64,000 nucleotides of DNA from Williamsia serinedens (GTDB taxonomy: Bacteria; Actinomycetota; Actinomycetes; Mycobacteriales; Mycobacteriaceae), in contig NZ_JAMTCG010000001.1 of the NCBI RefSeq assembly GCF_024171725.1, positions 682,001-746,000 of the forward strand, read 5' to 3'. The notes beneath the pieces were generated by a model. The model ran no database searches, was not told where the DNA came from, and saw only the letters and a list, made by a program, of their open reading frames with translations. The position numbers and the translations under genes are program-made. Position 1 is the stretch's first letter, and the number at the start of each line of letters is the position of its first letter. Positions 1 through 8,249 of the stretch are shown here, piece by piece.

Positions 1-701
1 TGATCCTCCCGTTGGAGACCGCCGACATCGTGACGACGATGACCTTCGACGGGCGGTTCGGCCCGATCGCCCGCAACGTCGGCAACCTGCCGCATGACGT
101 CGTCCTCACCTCCGACGGCACATACGTCGGGACCAACGAGCACGGCGGCGGCGCGCTCTTCATCAGAGACGGGCGCGTGATCGCCTCGTTGCCCGCGCCT
201 CCACCCCAGCCGGGTGGCGTCGCGGCCGTGGGCCGTTACGCTGCGATGGCCGACGTGCAGGGCAACGGCGTCTACGTCTACGACGGCACCACCCGAACGG
301 AGGTGGCTCGCAAGCAGATCGGCGTCCGGCTCACCCACGCGCAGGCCATGAGCGACGGGTTGGTCGCGTTCGCCGACACCGACGGCAGTGCGGTCCTCGT
401 CGAGCGCATCACCCCGCAGGTCGTCGACGTCGCTCGGATCCCGACGGCGGGCAAGCCCTACGGACTGGGCTGGCAGGTGTCGACGAAGACGCTGTTCGTG
501 ACGTCCACCGCCACGAACACGCTGCAGGTGATCGACATGAGCGATCCCGCACGTCCCCGGGTACGCGGGTCGGTTCCGACGGTGCAGCAACCGAACTCGG
601 TGTCCGCGGACCCGACGACCGGCACGGTGGTGGTCACCGGGAGCGCTCCGGGTGAGGCCAGCTCGCTGCAGATCATCCCCGCCGACCTGCTCCCCCGCTG
701 A
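1..701 (+). CDS. beta-propeller (YncE/lactonase-like) protein, 5' partial
   Basis: The reading frame is open back to the window edge, so the N-terminus lies outside; the TTG at 12 need not be the start. The protein shows repeated blade-like segments (VYVYDGTTRTEV, LFVTSTATNTLQVIDMSDPARP) typical of YncE/LVIVD or 6-phosphogluconolactonase-type beta-propellers that fold as seven blades and are often extracytoplasmic. No catalytic motif is visible in the part present, so the ligand is unknown. It converges on the MspA-like porins and ends in a shared hairpin terminator. The fold call is fairly safe; the function is not. Confidence 0.7.
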   Translation, partial: ILPLETADIVTTMTFDGRFGPIARNVGNLPHDVVLTSDGTYVGTNEHGGGALFIRDGRVIASLPAPPPQPGGVAAVGRYAAMADVQGNGVYVYDGTTRTEVARKQIGVRLTHAQAMSDGLVAFADTDGSAVLVERITPQVVDVARIPTAGKPYGLGWQVSTKTLFVTSTATNTLQVIDMSDPARPRVRGSVPTVQQPNSVSADPTTGTVVVTGSAPGEASSLQIIPADLLPR

Positions 702-743
702 CACGACGATGCCCCCGACCGGTCGGCCGGGGGCACCGTCGTG
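702..743. terminator. bidirectional hairpin terminator
   Basis: An inverted repeat starts right after the stop codon of the beta-propeller gene: arm CACGACGATGCCCCC and arm GGGGGCACCGTCGTG with one internal mismatch, separated by GACCGGTCGGCC. There is no long U tract, as is common in high-GC actinobacteria. It sits between converging genes and can serve both strands. Confidence 0.8.
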
Positions 744-755
744 ATGGGGCGGCGA

Positions 756-1424
756 TCAGCCGATGCTGAACGGCTTGCCGTAGAACGTGACCTGCTTGTC
801 GACGTTCGAGGTGCGAACGCGGACGACGGCGATCGAACGGGCCTGGGCGTACCCGGCACATCCGGTCAGCTGCAGCTGCGAGCCCGTGTAGCTCAGCTTG
901 AGCTTGGTGCCCTCGTAGTCGACGTTGTTCGTGTACTGCTGTGCACCGAAGTCGTCGGCCTTCTCGACCTGGTTGATGAAGTACTGGGTCGCCTGACCCG
1001 GCCCGAGGACGAGCGCCTGGTTGGCACCGGCACCGGTCGCCGTACTGGTGCCTGCGAGATTCTCCGTCGTGGTACCGGTGAGCCCGGTCGTCGTCGAGGA
1101 GATGTTGACCTGGCAGCCGACGATGTACCCGGCCTGGATCCGGATCTTCGCCTTCTTGCTCGAGGTCACCTGGTATCGCGCGGAGACCTGCGCTGCGCGG
1201 TGCAGCGGGGTGCCGCCGAGCGACGGCGCGATGACCGCGGTCTCGCCGGTGCGGGCGATCGACACCTTGGTGCCGTCCTGGAGGGTGGTGCTCTGGACCT
1301 GGTCCGGCAGCTTGACGAAGACGTCGGCGTTGGCCGAGCCCTGGGCGAGCAGAGCCGCTGCGGCGGCGAGCGCTGCGCTGGTGCCGGCGACCCCGAGTGC
1401 GCGGCGAGAAACCATGTGAGACAT
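756..1424 (-). CDS. MspA-family outer-membrane porin (second of tandem pair)
   Basis: MspA-type porins form octameric goblet channels in the mycolate outer membrane for small hydrophilic solutes. This protein (about 222 aa) has a Sec signal peptide (SRRALGVAG followed by a hydrophobic run, cleavage near SANA/DVF). It then has the MspA layout: an N-terminal strand region, a central strand GYIVGCQV, a variable loop, and the C-terminal closing strand ending YGKPFSIG. ATG 1424 has AAGGAAG 7 nt upstream; ATG 1430 also reads but sits too close to it. The gene lies 36 nt downstream of a paralogue with the same C-terminus, so the two are probably one operon. Two cysteines (GCQV and GCAGYAQAR) are shared by both paralogues. 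Confidence 0.88.
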   Translation of the reverse strand: MSHMVSRRALGVAGTSAALAAAAALLAQGSANADVFVKLPDQVQSTTLQDGTKVSIARTGETAVIAPSLGGTPLHRAAQVSARYQVTSSKKAKIRIQAGYIVGCQVNISSTTTGLTGTTTENLAGTSTATGAGANQALVLGPGQATQYFINQVEKADDFGAQQYTNNVDYEGTKLKLSYTGSQLQLTGCAGYAQARSIAVVRVRTSNVDKQVTFYGKPFSIG

Positions 1425-1466
1425 GTTCATTCTTCCTTGTGAGTCTGCAGTTCGTGGATGGAGGGG

Positions 1467-2174
1467 TCAGCCGATGGAGAACGGCTTGCCGTACAGGGTG
1501 ACCTTCTGCTGGTTCTCACCGGTCGTCTCGACCACCGAGTACGAGCGAGCCTGGGCGTATCCGCCACATCCCTGGACCTGCAGCTGCGCGCGGTCGTAGG
1601 AGATGTAGTAGGTGCCCTTCTTCTCGATGTTCTTCGAGTTGACGACCACGAACGACACCGCACCCGGGGTCAGCGGAAGGGAGAACGAGCCGTTCAGGGT
1701 GGCCGTGGGGAGCGCTGCCCCGATGTTCGCGACGCTCAGTCCGCCACCGAGAGTGAGGTTTCCGACGGCCACCTGGCAACCCACGATGTAGCCGGTCGAC
1801 AGCGTGGCGGCAGCCCCGTTGGTCTCGGTCGAGTTCGTGCCGAGGGTGCCCGAGGTCGAGCTGCTCTCCGACTGTGCGCCGCGGTTCGGACCGGCCTTCT
1901 TGTCCTTGAGGTTCGGGGCGTACAGGGTGATGTCCGCCGACAGCCACGCGGTGCGGCCTGCGCCGTTCGCCGCGAGCGAGGGCGAGATCTGGGCGAACTC
2001 GTTGCTGCGCGTCAGGACGATGCCGTCGTCGCCGCGGATGGCCCCGTTGGGCAGCTTGACGAAGGTGTCGGCGTTGGCGGCGCCCTGCGACACGAGACCG
2101 ACGGCGGTGGCGCCGATCACGGCCATCGTCCCCAGCGTGCCGGCTCGCCGGAGCGCGGTGGAGTTCTTGCTCAT
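1467..2174 (-). CDS. MspA-family outer-membrane porin (first of tandem pair)
   Basis: A 235-aa MspA-like porin with a signal peptide ending ANA/DTFVKLP. The central part contains GYIVGCQV and the C-terminus ends VTLYGKPFSIG, matching its neighbour. A strong ribosome site (AAAGAGGA, 5 nt before ATG) marks the start. A serine/threonine/asparagine-rich insert lies around residues 95-120 and the presumed constriction loop lacks the DD pair seen in MspA. It is first in the porin operon; its promoter must lie in the 319-nt gap towards amt. The family assignment is safe; solute preference cannot be read from sequence. Confidence 0.9.
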   Translation of the reverse strand: MSKNSTALRRAGTLGTMAVIGATAVGLVSQGAANADTFVKLPNGAIRGDDGIVLTRSNEFAQISPSLAANGAGRTAWLSADITLYAPNLKDKKAGPNRGAQSESSSTSGTLGTNSTETNGAAATLSTGYIVGCQVAVGNLTLGGGLSVANIGAALPTATLNGSFSLPLTPGAVSFVVVNSKNIEKKGTYYISYDRAQLQVQGCGGYAQARSYSVVETTGENQQKVTLYGKPFSIG

Positions 2175-2493
2175 CTGATCCTCTTTCGGATGCTCTGCCC
2201 GCCCCCGAGCGGGGCGTGTGTTCGTGACATGAACGGAACCGACAGCGCGACCACGGGGCTCGCTGCGCTGTTGTCGATCGGCAGAATCGTGGCGGGGTCA
2301 GGCGAACGTCAGGTGAACGACGGGCCGTGTTTCGGTGACATGCCTGCCGGTTTCCTGTGAACGGATGGCGTTCTGGGTCACGAAAGCGGTCAAACCGTAA
2401 CCGTAAGCGCGGCTGACGATTTGAGACCGCGGATCAGTCACTCGGTGTTCATCGCGGCGTTCCCACCGCGTCGCCACGTACCGTGCGGACGTA
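2175..2493. other. 319-nt intergenic region, porin promoter region
   Basis: No gene is seen here. It separates the end of amt from the porin start, both on the minus strand, so it should hold the porin promoter and leader. A short direct repeat CCGTAA-CCGTAA lies at 2395-2406 in the least GC-rich part and could be a regulator site. I could not pick a confident -35/-10 pair and see no clear terminator for amt. Confidence 0.4.
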
Positions 2494-3822
2494 CTAGAGC
2501 TCGCGCCGTCCGCCGCGGGTCATGAGCATGTCGTAGGCGGTCTCGGCGTGCTCGGCGTCGTCGATGCCGTCGAGTTCGTCCTGCGGGTCGGACCGCACAC
2601 CGATCGTGCGCTTGAGGACGAGCGCGATGACCGTGGTGGCGACGAGGGCGTAGAGGCCCACCGCCAGTACGGCGACGATCTGGCGCCACAACTGGTCGAC
2701 GCCACCCCCGTAGAGGAGGCCGTCGACGCCGGCCGGGGCCGACGCGCTCGCGACCAGACCGATCATCACGGTGCCGACGATCCCCGCGACGAGGTGGACA
2801 CCGACGACGTCGAGCGAGTCGTCGTACCCGAGGCGATATTTCAGCTCGATGGCGAGTGAGCTGATGGCCCCGGCGGCGATCCCGATGAGGATCGCCCCGA
2901 TCGGCGTGACCGACGAACACGACGGCGTGATGGCAACCAGGCCCGCGACGACGCCGGATGCGGCGCCGAACGACGTCGGCTTGCCGTGCCGGATCTTCTC
3001 GACGACGAGCCAGCTGAGCAGCGACACCGCCCCGGCACCGAGCGTGTTAACGAGCGCGACGGCGGCGGTTCCGTCGGCCGCGAGCGCCGACCCGGCGTTG
3101 AAGCCGAACCAGCCGAGCCAGAGCAGTCCGGCGCCGAGCATGACGGCGGGGAGGTTGTGTGGCCGCATGGGGTCACGCGGCCAGCCCCGACGCTTGCCGA
3201 CGACGATCGCCAACGCCAGCGCCGACGCGCCCGAGTTGACCTCGACGGCGGTGCCGCCGGCGAAGTCGATGGCACCGAGGTGGTTCGCGATCCACCCACC
3301 GTGGGTGGATGCGAGGCCGTCGAGCGCGAACACCCAGTGCGCGACCGGGAAGTAGACGACCGTCGCCCAGAGGGCGGCGAACACGAGCCATGCCGTGTAC
3401 TTCATCCGGTCGGCGACCGCACCGGCGATCAGCGCGACGGTGACCATGGCGAAGCCGGCCTGGAACATGACGAACACGACCGCCGGGATCGTCCCGACCA
3501 GCGGGATCGACACCGTCGCACCGTTCGTCGCCAGGTACGTGCCGGTGACCAATCCGCGCAGGCCGGCGAACTGCGTCGGGTTGCCGATGACGCCACCGAT
3601 GTCGTCACCGAACGCCAGCGAATACCCGAACACGACCCAGAGAACCCACACGACGCCGACGGCCGACAGGCACATCATCATCATGTTGAGGACCGATTTG
3701 GCGCGCACCATCCCGCCGTAGAAGAACGCCAGGGCCGGCGTCATCACGAGAACCAGTGCGGCGCTGGTCATCACCCAGGCGGTGTTGGCGGCATCCGGTG
3801 CGCCGAGCAGCGGGTATCCCAC
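2494..3822 (-). CDS. amt: ammonium transporter (Amt/MEP/Rh family)
   Basis: Inner-membrane trimeric channel that conducts ammonium/ammonia for assimilation. At 442 aa with about 11 hydrophobic helices it has the normal family length. The Amt signatures are present: FFYGGMVRAKSVLNMMMM in helix 1-2, the two pore histidines in FPVAHWVF and DVVGVHLVAGIVG, and the C-terminal GIDDAEHAETAYD tail that signals between subunits. The start is GTG 3822 with GGGGGGAG 7 nt upstream. It begins only 22 nt after the htpG stop, so it is probably read from the htpG transcript. No glnK/glnB or glnD follows, which is unusual for an actinobacterial amt. Confidence 0.95.
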   Translation of the reverse strand: MGYPLLGAPDAANTAWVMTSAALVLVMTPALAFFYGGMVRAKSVLNMMMMCLSAVGVVWVLWVVFGYSLAFGDDIGGVIGNPTQFAGLRGLVTGTYLATNGATVSIPLVGTIPAVVFVMFQAGFAMVTVALIAGAVADRMKYTAWLVFAALWATVVYFPVAHWVFALDGLASTHGGWIANHLGAIDFAGGTAVEVNSGASALALAIVVGKRRGWPRDPMRPHNLPAVMLGAGLLWLGWFGFNAGSALAADGTAAVALVNTLGAGAVSLLSWLVVEKIRHGKPTSFGAASGVVAGLVAITPSCSSVTPIGAILIGIAAGAISSLAIELKYRLGYDDSLDVVGVHLVAGIVGTVMIGLVASASAPAGVDGLLYGGGVDQLWRQIVAVLAVGLYALVATTVIALVLKRTIGVRSDPQDELDGIDDAEHAETAYDMLMTRGGRREL

Positions 3823-3844
3823 GGTGTCGCTCCCCCCGTCCCGC

Positions 3845-5824
3845 TCAGACCGTCGCCGTCAGGCGGGCGGCGAGGAGCTTCGCGAAGTGGGCCGGGTCGT
3901 CGAGTTCACCACCTTCGGCGATCACCGCCATCCCGTAGAGGAGGCGTGCGGTGTCGGCGAGCGACTCGTCGTCCTTCGTCGAAGCCCTCGCATCCCGCAG
4001 CGCGGTCACCAGCGGATGGTCGGGGTTGAGCTCCAGGATGCGCTTGGACGGCGGCAGGAACTGGCCGGAGGCCCGGTAGAGCTTCTCCAGCTGCGGGGAG
4101 AAGCTGAACGTGTCCCCGACGAGACAGGCGGGCGAGTCGATGAGGCGCGTCGACAGGCGCGTCTGGGAGACGTTGTCCGACAACGTCTCCGTCAGCCACG
4201 TCGTCAGGTCGGAGAATTGCTCCTCCTTCTCCGCGCGCTCCTTCTCCGCTGCGTCCTTCTCCTCCTGCGTCTTGCCCTCGTCGTCGTCGAGGTCGACCTC
4301 ACCCTTGGCGATGGAGCGCAGCGGCTTGCCGTCGAAGTCCGGGACGTTGCCCGTCCACACCTCGTCGACGGGATCGCCGAGCAGGAGCACCTCGATGCCG
4401 CGGGCGCGGAACGCCTCCATGTGCGGCGAGTTCTCCATCGCCGACCGCGACTCGCCGGTGATGTAGTAGATCTCGGTCTGGTTCGGCTTCATCCGCGCGA
4501 CGTAGTCCTCGAGCGAGGTCGCCGTCTCCGGGTCGTGGGTCGACTCGAACGCCGAGATCCCGAGGATCGCGTCGCGGTTGTCGGTGTCGGCGATCAGACC
4601 TTCCTTGATCGCGCGTCCGAACTGGTTCCACAGCGTGGTGTAGTCGTCGGGACGTTCGGTGCGGATGTCCTTGATCGTCGACAGCACCTTCTTGGTGAGC
4701 CGACGACGGATCGCACGGATCTGTCGGTCCTGCTGCAGGATCTCGCGGGACACGTTGAGCGACAGGTCGGCCGCGTCGACGACACCCTTGACGAAGCGCA
4801 GGTACTCGGGGATGAGTTCCTCGCAGTCGTCCATGATGAACACGCGCTTCACGTAGAGGTGGATGCCGTGCGAGCGCTCGCGCATGAAGAGGTCGAACGG
4901 CGCCTGGCTCGGGATGAACAGCAGCGCCTGGTACTCGAACGTCCCCTCCGCGCGCAGCGCGATGGTCTCCAGCGGCTCGTCCCACGCGTGGCTGACGTGC
5001 CGGTAGAACTGCGTGTACTCCTCGGCGTCGACCTCGTCCTTGGGACGGGCCCACAGGGCCTTCATCGAGTTGAGCGTCTGCGTCTCGACGACGGTCTTCT
5101 CGGTCGGCTCCGCGTCGTCGTCGCCGTCGCCCGACTCCGTCTCGACAGCCTCCACCCTCTCCGTCCGCTCGACGTCCATCCGGATCGGCCAGGCGATGAA
5201 GTCGGAGTAGCGCTTGACGAGCTCCCGGATCTTGCTCTCCGAGACGTAGTCGTACAGGTGGTCGTCGGTGTCGACGGGCTTCAGGTCGAGCGTGACCGAC
5301 GTGCCCTGCGGCGCGTCCTCGACCGCTTCGATCGTGTAGGTGCCCTCACCCGACGACCGCCACCGCGTGCCCTCCGACTCGCCGGCCTTGCGGGTCACCA
5401 GCGTGACGGTGTCGGCGACCATGAACGTCGAGTAGAAGCCGATGCCGAACTGGCCGATGAGGTCCGCCGACGCGGCCGCGTCCTTCGCCTCGGCCAGCTT
5501 GGCCCGCAGCTCGGCGGTGCCCGAGCGGGCGAGCGTGCCGATGAGGCCGACGACGTCCTCACGGGACATGCCGATGCCGTTGTCGCGGATGGTCAGCCGG
5601 CGGTTCTCGACGTCACGCTCGATCGTGATGTGGAGGTCGGAGGTGTCGACCTCGAGGTCCTTGTCCTGGAACGCGGCGAGCCGCACCTTGTCCAGGGCGT
5701 CGGAGGCGTTGGAGACGAGCTCCCGCAGGAAGCTGTCCTTGTTCGAGTAGACCGAGTGGACCATGAGGTCCAACAGCTGGCGGGTCTCGGCCTGGAATTC
5801 ACGTTCTTCGACGGGAGCGTTCAC
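3845..5824 (-). CDS. htpG: molecular chaperone HtpG (Hsp90)
   Basis: Cytosolic ATP-dependent Hsp90 dimer that remodels client proteins with the DnaK system. The N-terminal GHKL ATPase motifs are clear: ELVSNASDALDK, DNGIGM and GQFGIGFYS. Middle and C-terminal Hsp90 domains follow, giving 659 aa. I chose GTG 5824 because it has an AGGAG site 9 nt upstream and yields the usual N-terminus (NAPVEEREFQAETRQLL). The frame is open further upstream but those codons have no ribosome site. An acidic, lysine-rich stretch (KTQEEKDAAEKERAEKEEQ) is the charged linker. A TAAAAT element at 5910-5915 on the minus strand may be its -10. Confidence 0.97.
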   Translation of the reverse strand: MNAPVEEREFQAETRQLLDLMVHSVYSNKDSFLRELVSNASDALDKVRLAAFQDKDLEVDTSDLHITIERDVENRRLTIRDNGIGMSREDVVGLIGTLARSGTAELRAKLAEAKDAAASADLIGQFGIGFYSTFMVADTVTLVTRKAGESEGTRWRSSGEGTYTIEAVEDAPQGTSVTLDLKPVDTDDHLYDYVSESKIRELVKRYSDFIAWPIRMDVERTERVEAVETESGDGDDDAEPTEKTVVETQTLNSMKALWARPKDEVDAEEYTQFYRHVSHAWDEPLETIALRAEGTFEYQALLFIPSQAPFDLFMRERSHGIHLYVKRVFIMDDCEELIPEYLRFVKGVVDAADLSLNVSREILQQDRQIRAIRRRLTKKVLSTIKDIRTERPDDYTTLWNQFGRAIKEGLIADTDNRDAILGISAFESTHDPETATSLEDYVARMKPNQTEIYYITGESRSAMENSPHMEAFRARGIEVLLLGDPVDEVWTGNVPDFDGKPLRSIAKGEVDLDDDEGKTQEEKDAAEKERAEKEEQFSDLTTWLTETLSDNVSQTRLSTRLIDSPACLVGDTFSFSPQLEKLYRASGQFLPPSKRILELNPDHPLVTALRDARASTKDDESLADTARLLYGMAVIAEGGELDDPAHFAKLLAARLTATV

Positions 5825-6018
5825 GGCTGCGGTCTCCTGTGTCACCTCGGCCGGCGGCTGCCGGCACCCCTGTTGCCCATGCGGACCGAACATCCGGTCC
5901 GGCGCAGGGATTTTACCGATCCGTCCGACCTCACCTGGACCGGCCCCGCGCCGTCACCGTGATCGTGTAAGCCGGTGTACGACGAGCCCGCGCAGCACCG
6001 ACACACCGGAGACAAGTC

Positions 6019-7398
6019 ATGACCGATACGCCCGGATCCGACAGCGACACCCACCTCGCGCCCGCCTACACCGGTCGACTCTCCCGGGACCGCATCCCCG
6101 CGCTGCGGATGCCGGAGTCCTCCATGGACCCCGACGCCGCGTACCGCTTCATCCACGACGAGATGATGTTCGACGGCGCCTCCCGGATGAACCTCGCGAC
6201 CTTCGTGACGACGTGGATGGATCCGCAGGCCGAGAAGCTGATGGCCGAGACGTTCGACAAGAACATGATCGACAAGGACGAGTACCCGGCGACGTCGGCG
6301 ATCGAGTCCCGGTGCGTGTCGATGGTCGCCGACCTGTTCAACGCCCCCGACCTCGATCCCGCCGACCCGTCGAGCGCGACCGGCGTGACCACCATCGGCT
6401 CGAGCGAGGCCGTGATGCTCGCGGGGCTGGCACTGAAGTGGCGGTGGCGGGCAGCCGGACGCGGGTCGGGCACCCCGAACCTCGTGCTGGGGTCGAACGT
6501 GCAGGTGGTGTGGGAGAAGTTCTGCCGCTACTTCGACGTCGATGCGAAGTACCTCCCCGTCGAACGGGGCCGCTACGTCATCACGCCCGAGCAGGTCACC
6601 GACGCCGTCGACGAGAACACGATCGGCGTCGTCGCGATCCTGGGCACCACCTACACCGGCGAGCTCGAGCCCGTCGCCGAGATCGTCGCCGCGCTCGACC
6701 AGCTCGCGTCGTCCGGCGGCCCCGACGTCCCCGTCCACGTCGACGCGGCCAGCGGGGGCTTCGTGGTGCCGTTCCTCGACCCGGAACTGGAGTGGGACTT
6801 CCGGCTGCCCCGCGTGAAGTCCATCAACGCCAGCGGCCACAAGTACGGGCTGACCTACCCGGGCATCGGGTTCGCCGTGTGGCGGACCCCGGAGGACCTG
6901 CCCGAGGACCTGGTGTTCCACGTCAACTACCTCGGCGGGGACATGCCGACGTTCACGCTGAACTTCTCCCGGCCGGGCAACCAGGTGGTCGGGCAGTACT
7001 ACAACTTCCTGCGCCTGGGCCGCGAGGGTTACCGGCAGATCATGCAGACGCTGGCGGACACGGCGCAGTGGCTCGCCCACGAGATCGGGCAGATGGACGT
7101 GTTCGAGGTCGTCACCGACGGCAGCGGCATCCCGGTGCTCACGTTCACCACGGCACCGGAGGTCGGGTTCAGCGTGTTCGACGTGTCGCGCGGGCTGTCG
7201 ACGTTCGGGTGGCAGGTGCCGGCCTACACGATGCCCGACGACGCCACCGACGTCGCCGTGCTGCGCATCGTCGTCCGGGAGGGGTTCTCCGGCGACATGG
7301 CGCGCCACCTCGCCGACAACCTGCGCACCGTGGTCGACGGGCTGCACACGGCGCACACCACCGGACATCTCCCCCGCCGCAAGCACTTCGCGCACTGA
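6019..7398 (+). CDS. gadB: glutamate decarboxylase (PLP-dependent)
   Basis: Converts L-glutamate to GABA and CO2, consuming a proton. The 459-aa protein matches group II decarboxylases of the GadB type throughout: N-terminal AYRFIHDEMMFDGASRMNLATFVTTWMD, substrate loop, HVDAASGGFV, and the PLP-binding SGHKYGL with Lys275. The ribosome site GGAGAC lies 5 nt before the ATG. The gene is divergent from htpG. No GABA/glutamate antiporter (gadC) is nearby, so a role in acid resistance is less certain than a role in a GABA shunt. The C-terminal HLPRRKHFAH keeps the basic tail that in E. coli plugs the active site at neutral pH. Confidence 0.95.
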   Translation: MTDTPGSDSDTHLAPAYTGRLSRDRIPALRMPESSMDPDAAYRFIHDEMMFDGASRMNLATFVTTWMDPQAEKLMAETFDKNMIDKDEYPATSAIESRCVSMVADLFNAPDLDPADPSSATGVTTIGSSEAVMLAGLALKWRWRAAGRGSGTPNLVLGSNVQVVWEKFCRYFDVDAKYLPVERGRYVITPEQVTDAVDENTIGVVAILGTTYTGELEPVAEIVAALDQLASSGGPDVPVHVDAASGGFVVPFLDPELEWDFRLPRVKSINASGHKYGLTYPGIGFAVWRTPEDLPEDLVFHVNYLGGDMPTFTLNFSRPGNQVVGQYYNFLRLGREGYRQIMQTLADTAQWLAHEIGQMDVFEVVTDGSGIPVLTFTTAPEVGFSVFDVSRGLSTFGWQVPAYTMPDDATDVAVLRIVVREGFSGDMARHLADNLRTVVDGLHTAHTTGHLPRRKHFAH

Positions 7399-7440
7399 CC
7401 CGGCCCCCCGGCGGCGGCACGGCCGCGCAGCGTCTCCCCC

Positions 7441-7446
7441 TACGCT
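7441..7446 (+). promoter_or_regulatory. leaderless -10 box for the PIG-L gene
   Basis: TACGCT ends 7 nt before ATG 7454, the spacing expected if transcription starts at the start codon. GGGGAGG touches the ATG, so a GTG start at 7460 with normal ribosome-site spacing is the alternative. Confidence 0.5.
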
Positions 7447-7453
7447 GGGGAGG

Positions 7454-8221
7454 ATGACCGTGCCCCCCGGGTCCGTGATGTTCGTCCACGCCCATCCCGA
7501 CGACGAGTCGCTGTGGACGGGCGGCACCATCGCGCGCCTCGCGGACGCCGGCGCGACGCTGTCGACGCTGTGCCTGACCTGGGCGGACGGGACGAAGCGT
7601 CACGCGGAGCTGCAGCGCGCGCTCGCGGCGCTCGGGGCTCCGCCCGCGACCGCGCTGGGATACGCCGACCGTGGGTTCGCCGACTCGGCGCCCGGCGCCC
7701 CCCGCCTCTGCGACGCAGACTTCGACGTCGTGGTCATGCAGGTCGCCGGCGCGATCCGCACCCACCGGCCGGACGTCGTGGTGACATACGACGCCTACGG
7801 CGTGTACGGGCACCCCGACCACATCCGCACCAACCGCGTCACCCTCGCCGCCGTCGACGCCGCGGCGACGTCGTCGATCTACCCCGACGCCGGACTCGCC
7901 TGGCAGGTGCGGTCGGCGTATCTCACCACCGTGCCGACGTCGACGATGGAGGCCATCCGCCGGCGCATCGGCACCGACCCCGACGCCCCGCCCGCGGGGA
8001 CGCCCGACGAGGACATCGACCTGTCGGTGGACGTCGCCGACTGGGTCGATCGCAAGTGGTCGGCGATCGTCGAACACCGATCCGAGATGGACCGCAGCAC
8101 CGCGCTCAAAGCGCTTCTCGCACTCGACGAGGAGACCCGCCGTCGGCTGCTGCGCGTCGAGTACTACCTGCGACGCGACCTGGTCCCCGGCGGGTGTGCA
8201 CTGGTGGTCGAGCCGGGCTAG
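7454..8221 (+). CDS. PIG-L/LmbE-family zinc deacetylase
   Basis: The family removes N-acetyl or related amide groups from amino sugars and includes MshB and Mca of mycothiol metabolism. Metal and catalytic residues are visible in HAHPDDESLWTGG (residues about 13-25) and YGVYGHPDH. At 255 aa it is shorter than typical MshB (about 300 aa), so I would not name it MshB; an MshB-like or Mca-like mycothiol role is possible but unproven. ATG 7454 (leaderless) or GTG 7460 may start it. A glycosyltransferase follows 28 nt downstream, but with its own start signal. Confidence 0.85.
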   Translation: MTVPPGSVMFVHAHPDDESLWTGGTIARLADAGATLSTLCLTWADGTKRHAELQRALAALGAPPATALGYADRGFADSAPGAPRLCDADFDVVVMQVAGAIRTHRPDVVVTYDAYGVYGHPDHIRTNRVTLAAVDAAATSSIYPDAGLAWQVRSAYLTTVPTSTMEAIRRRIGTDPDAPPAGTPDEDIDLSVDVADWVDRKWSAIVEHRSEMDRSTALKALLALDEETRRRLLRVEYYLRRDLVPGGCALVVEPG

Positions 8222-8237
8222 ACATCTGTGCGGTCGG

Positions 8238-8243
8238 TACCCT
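8238..8243 (+). promoter_or_regulatory. leaderless -10 box for the glycosyltransferase gene
   Basis: TACCCT is followed after 6 nt by ATG 8250. No ribosome site is present at that ATG, which supports leaderless initiation. Confidence 0.6.
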
Positions 8244-8249
8244 CCGCGC

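Noticed and set aside
3782-5962. 726-codon open frame on the plus strand opposite htpG
   Set aside because: It is antisense to a clear Hsp90 gene; its product is Arg/Asp/Val-rich low-complexity sequence with no family signature, as expected from GC-rich codon bias.
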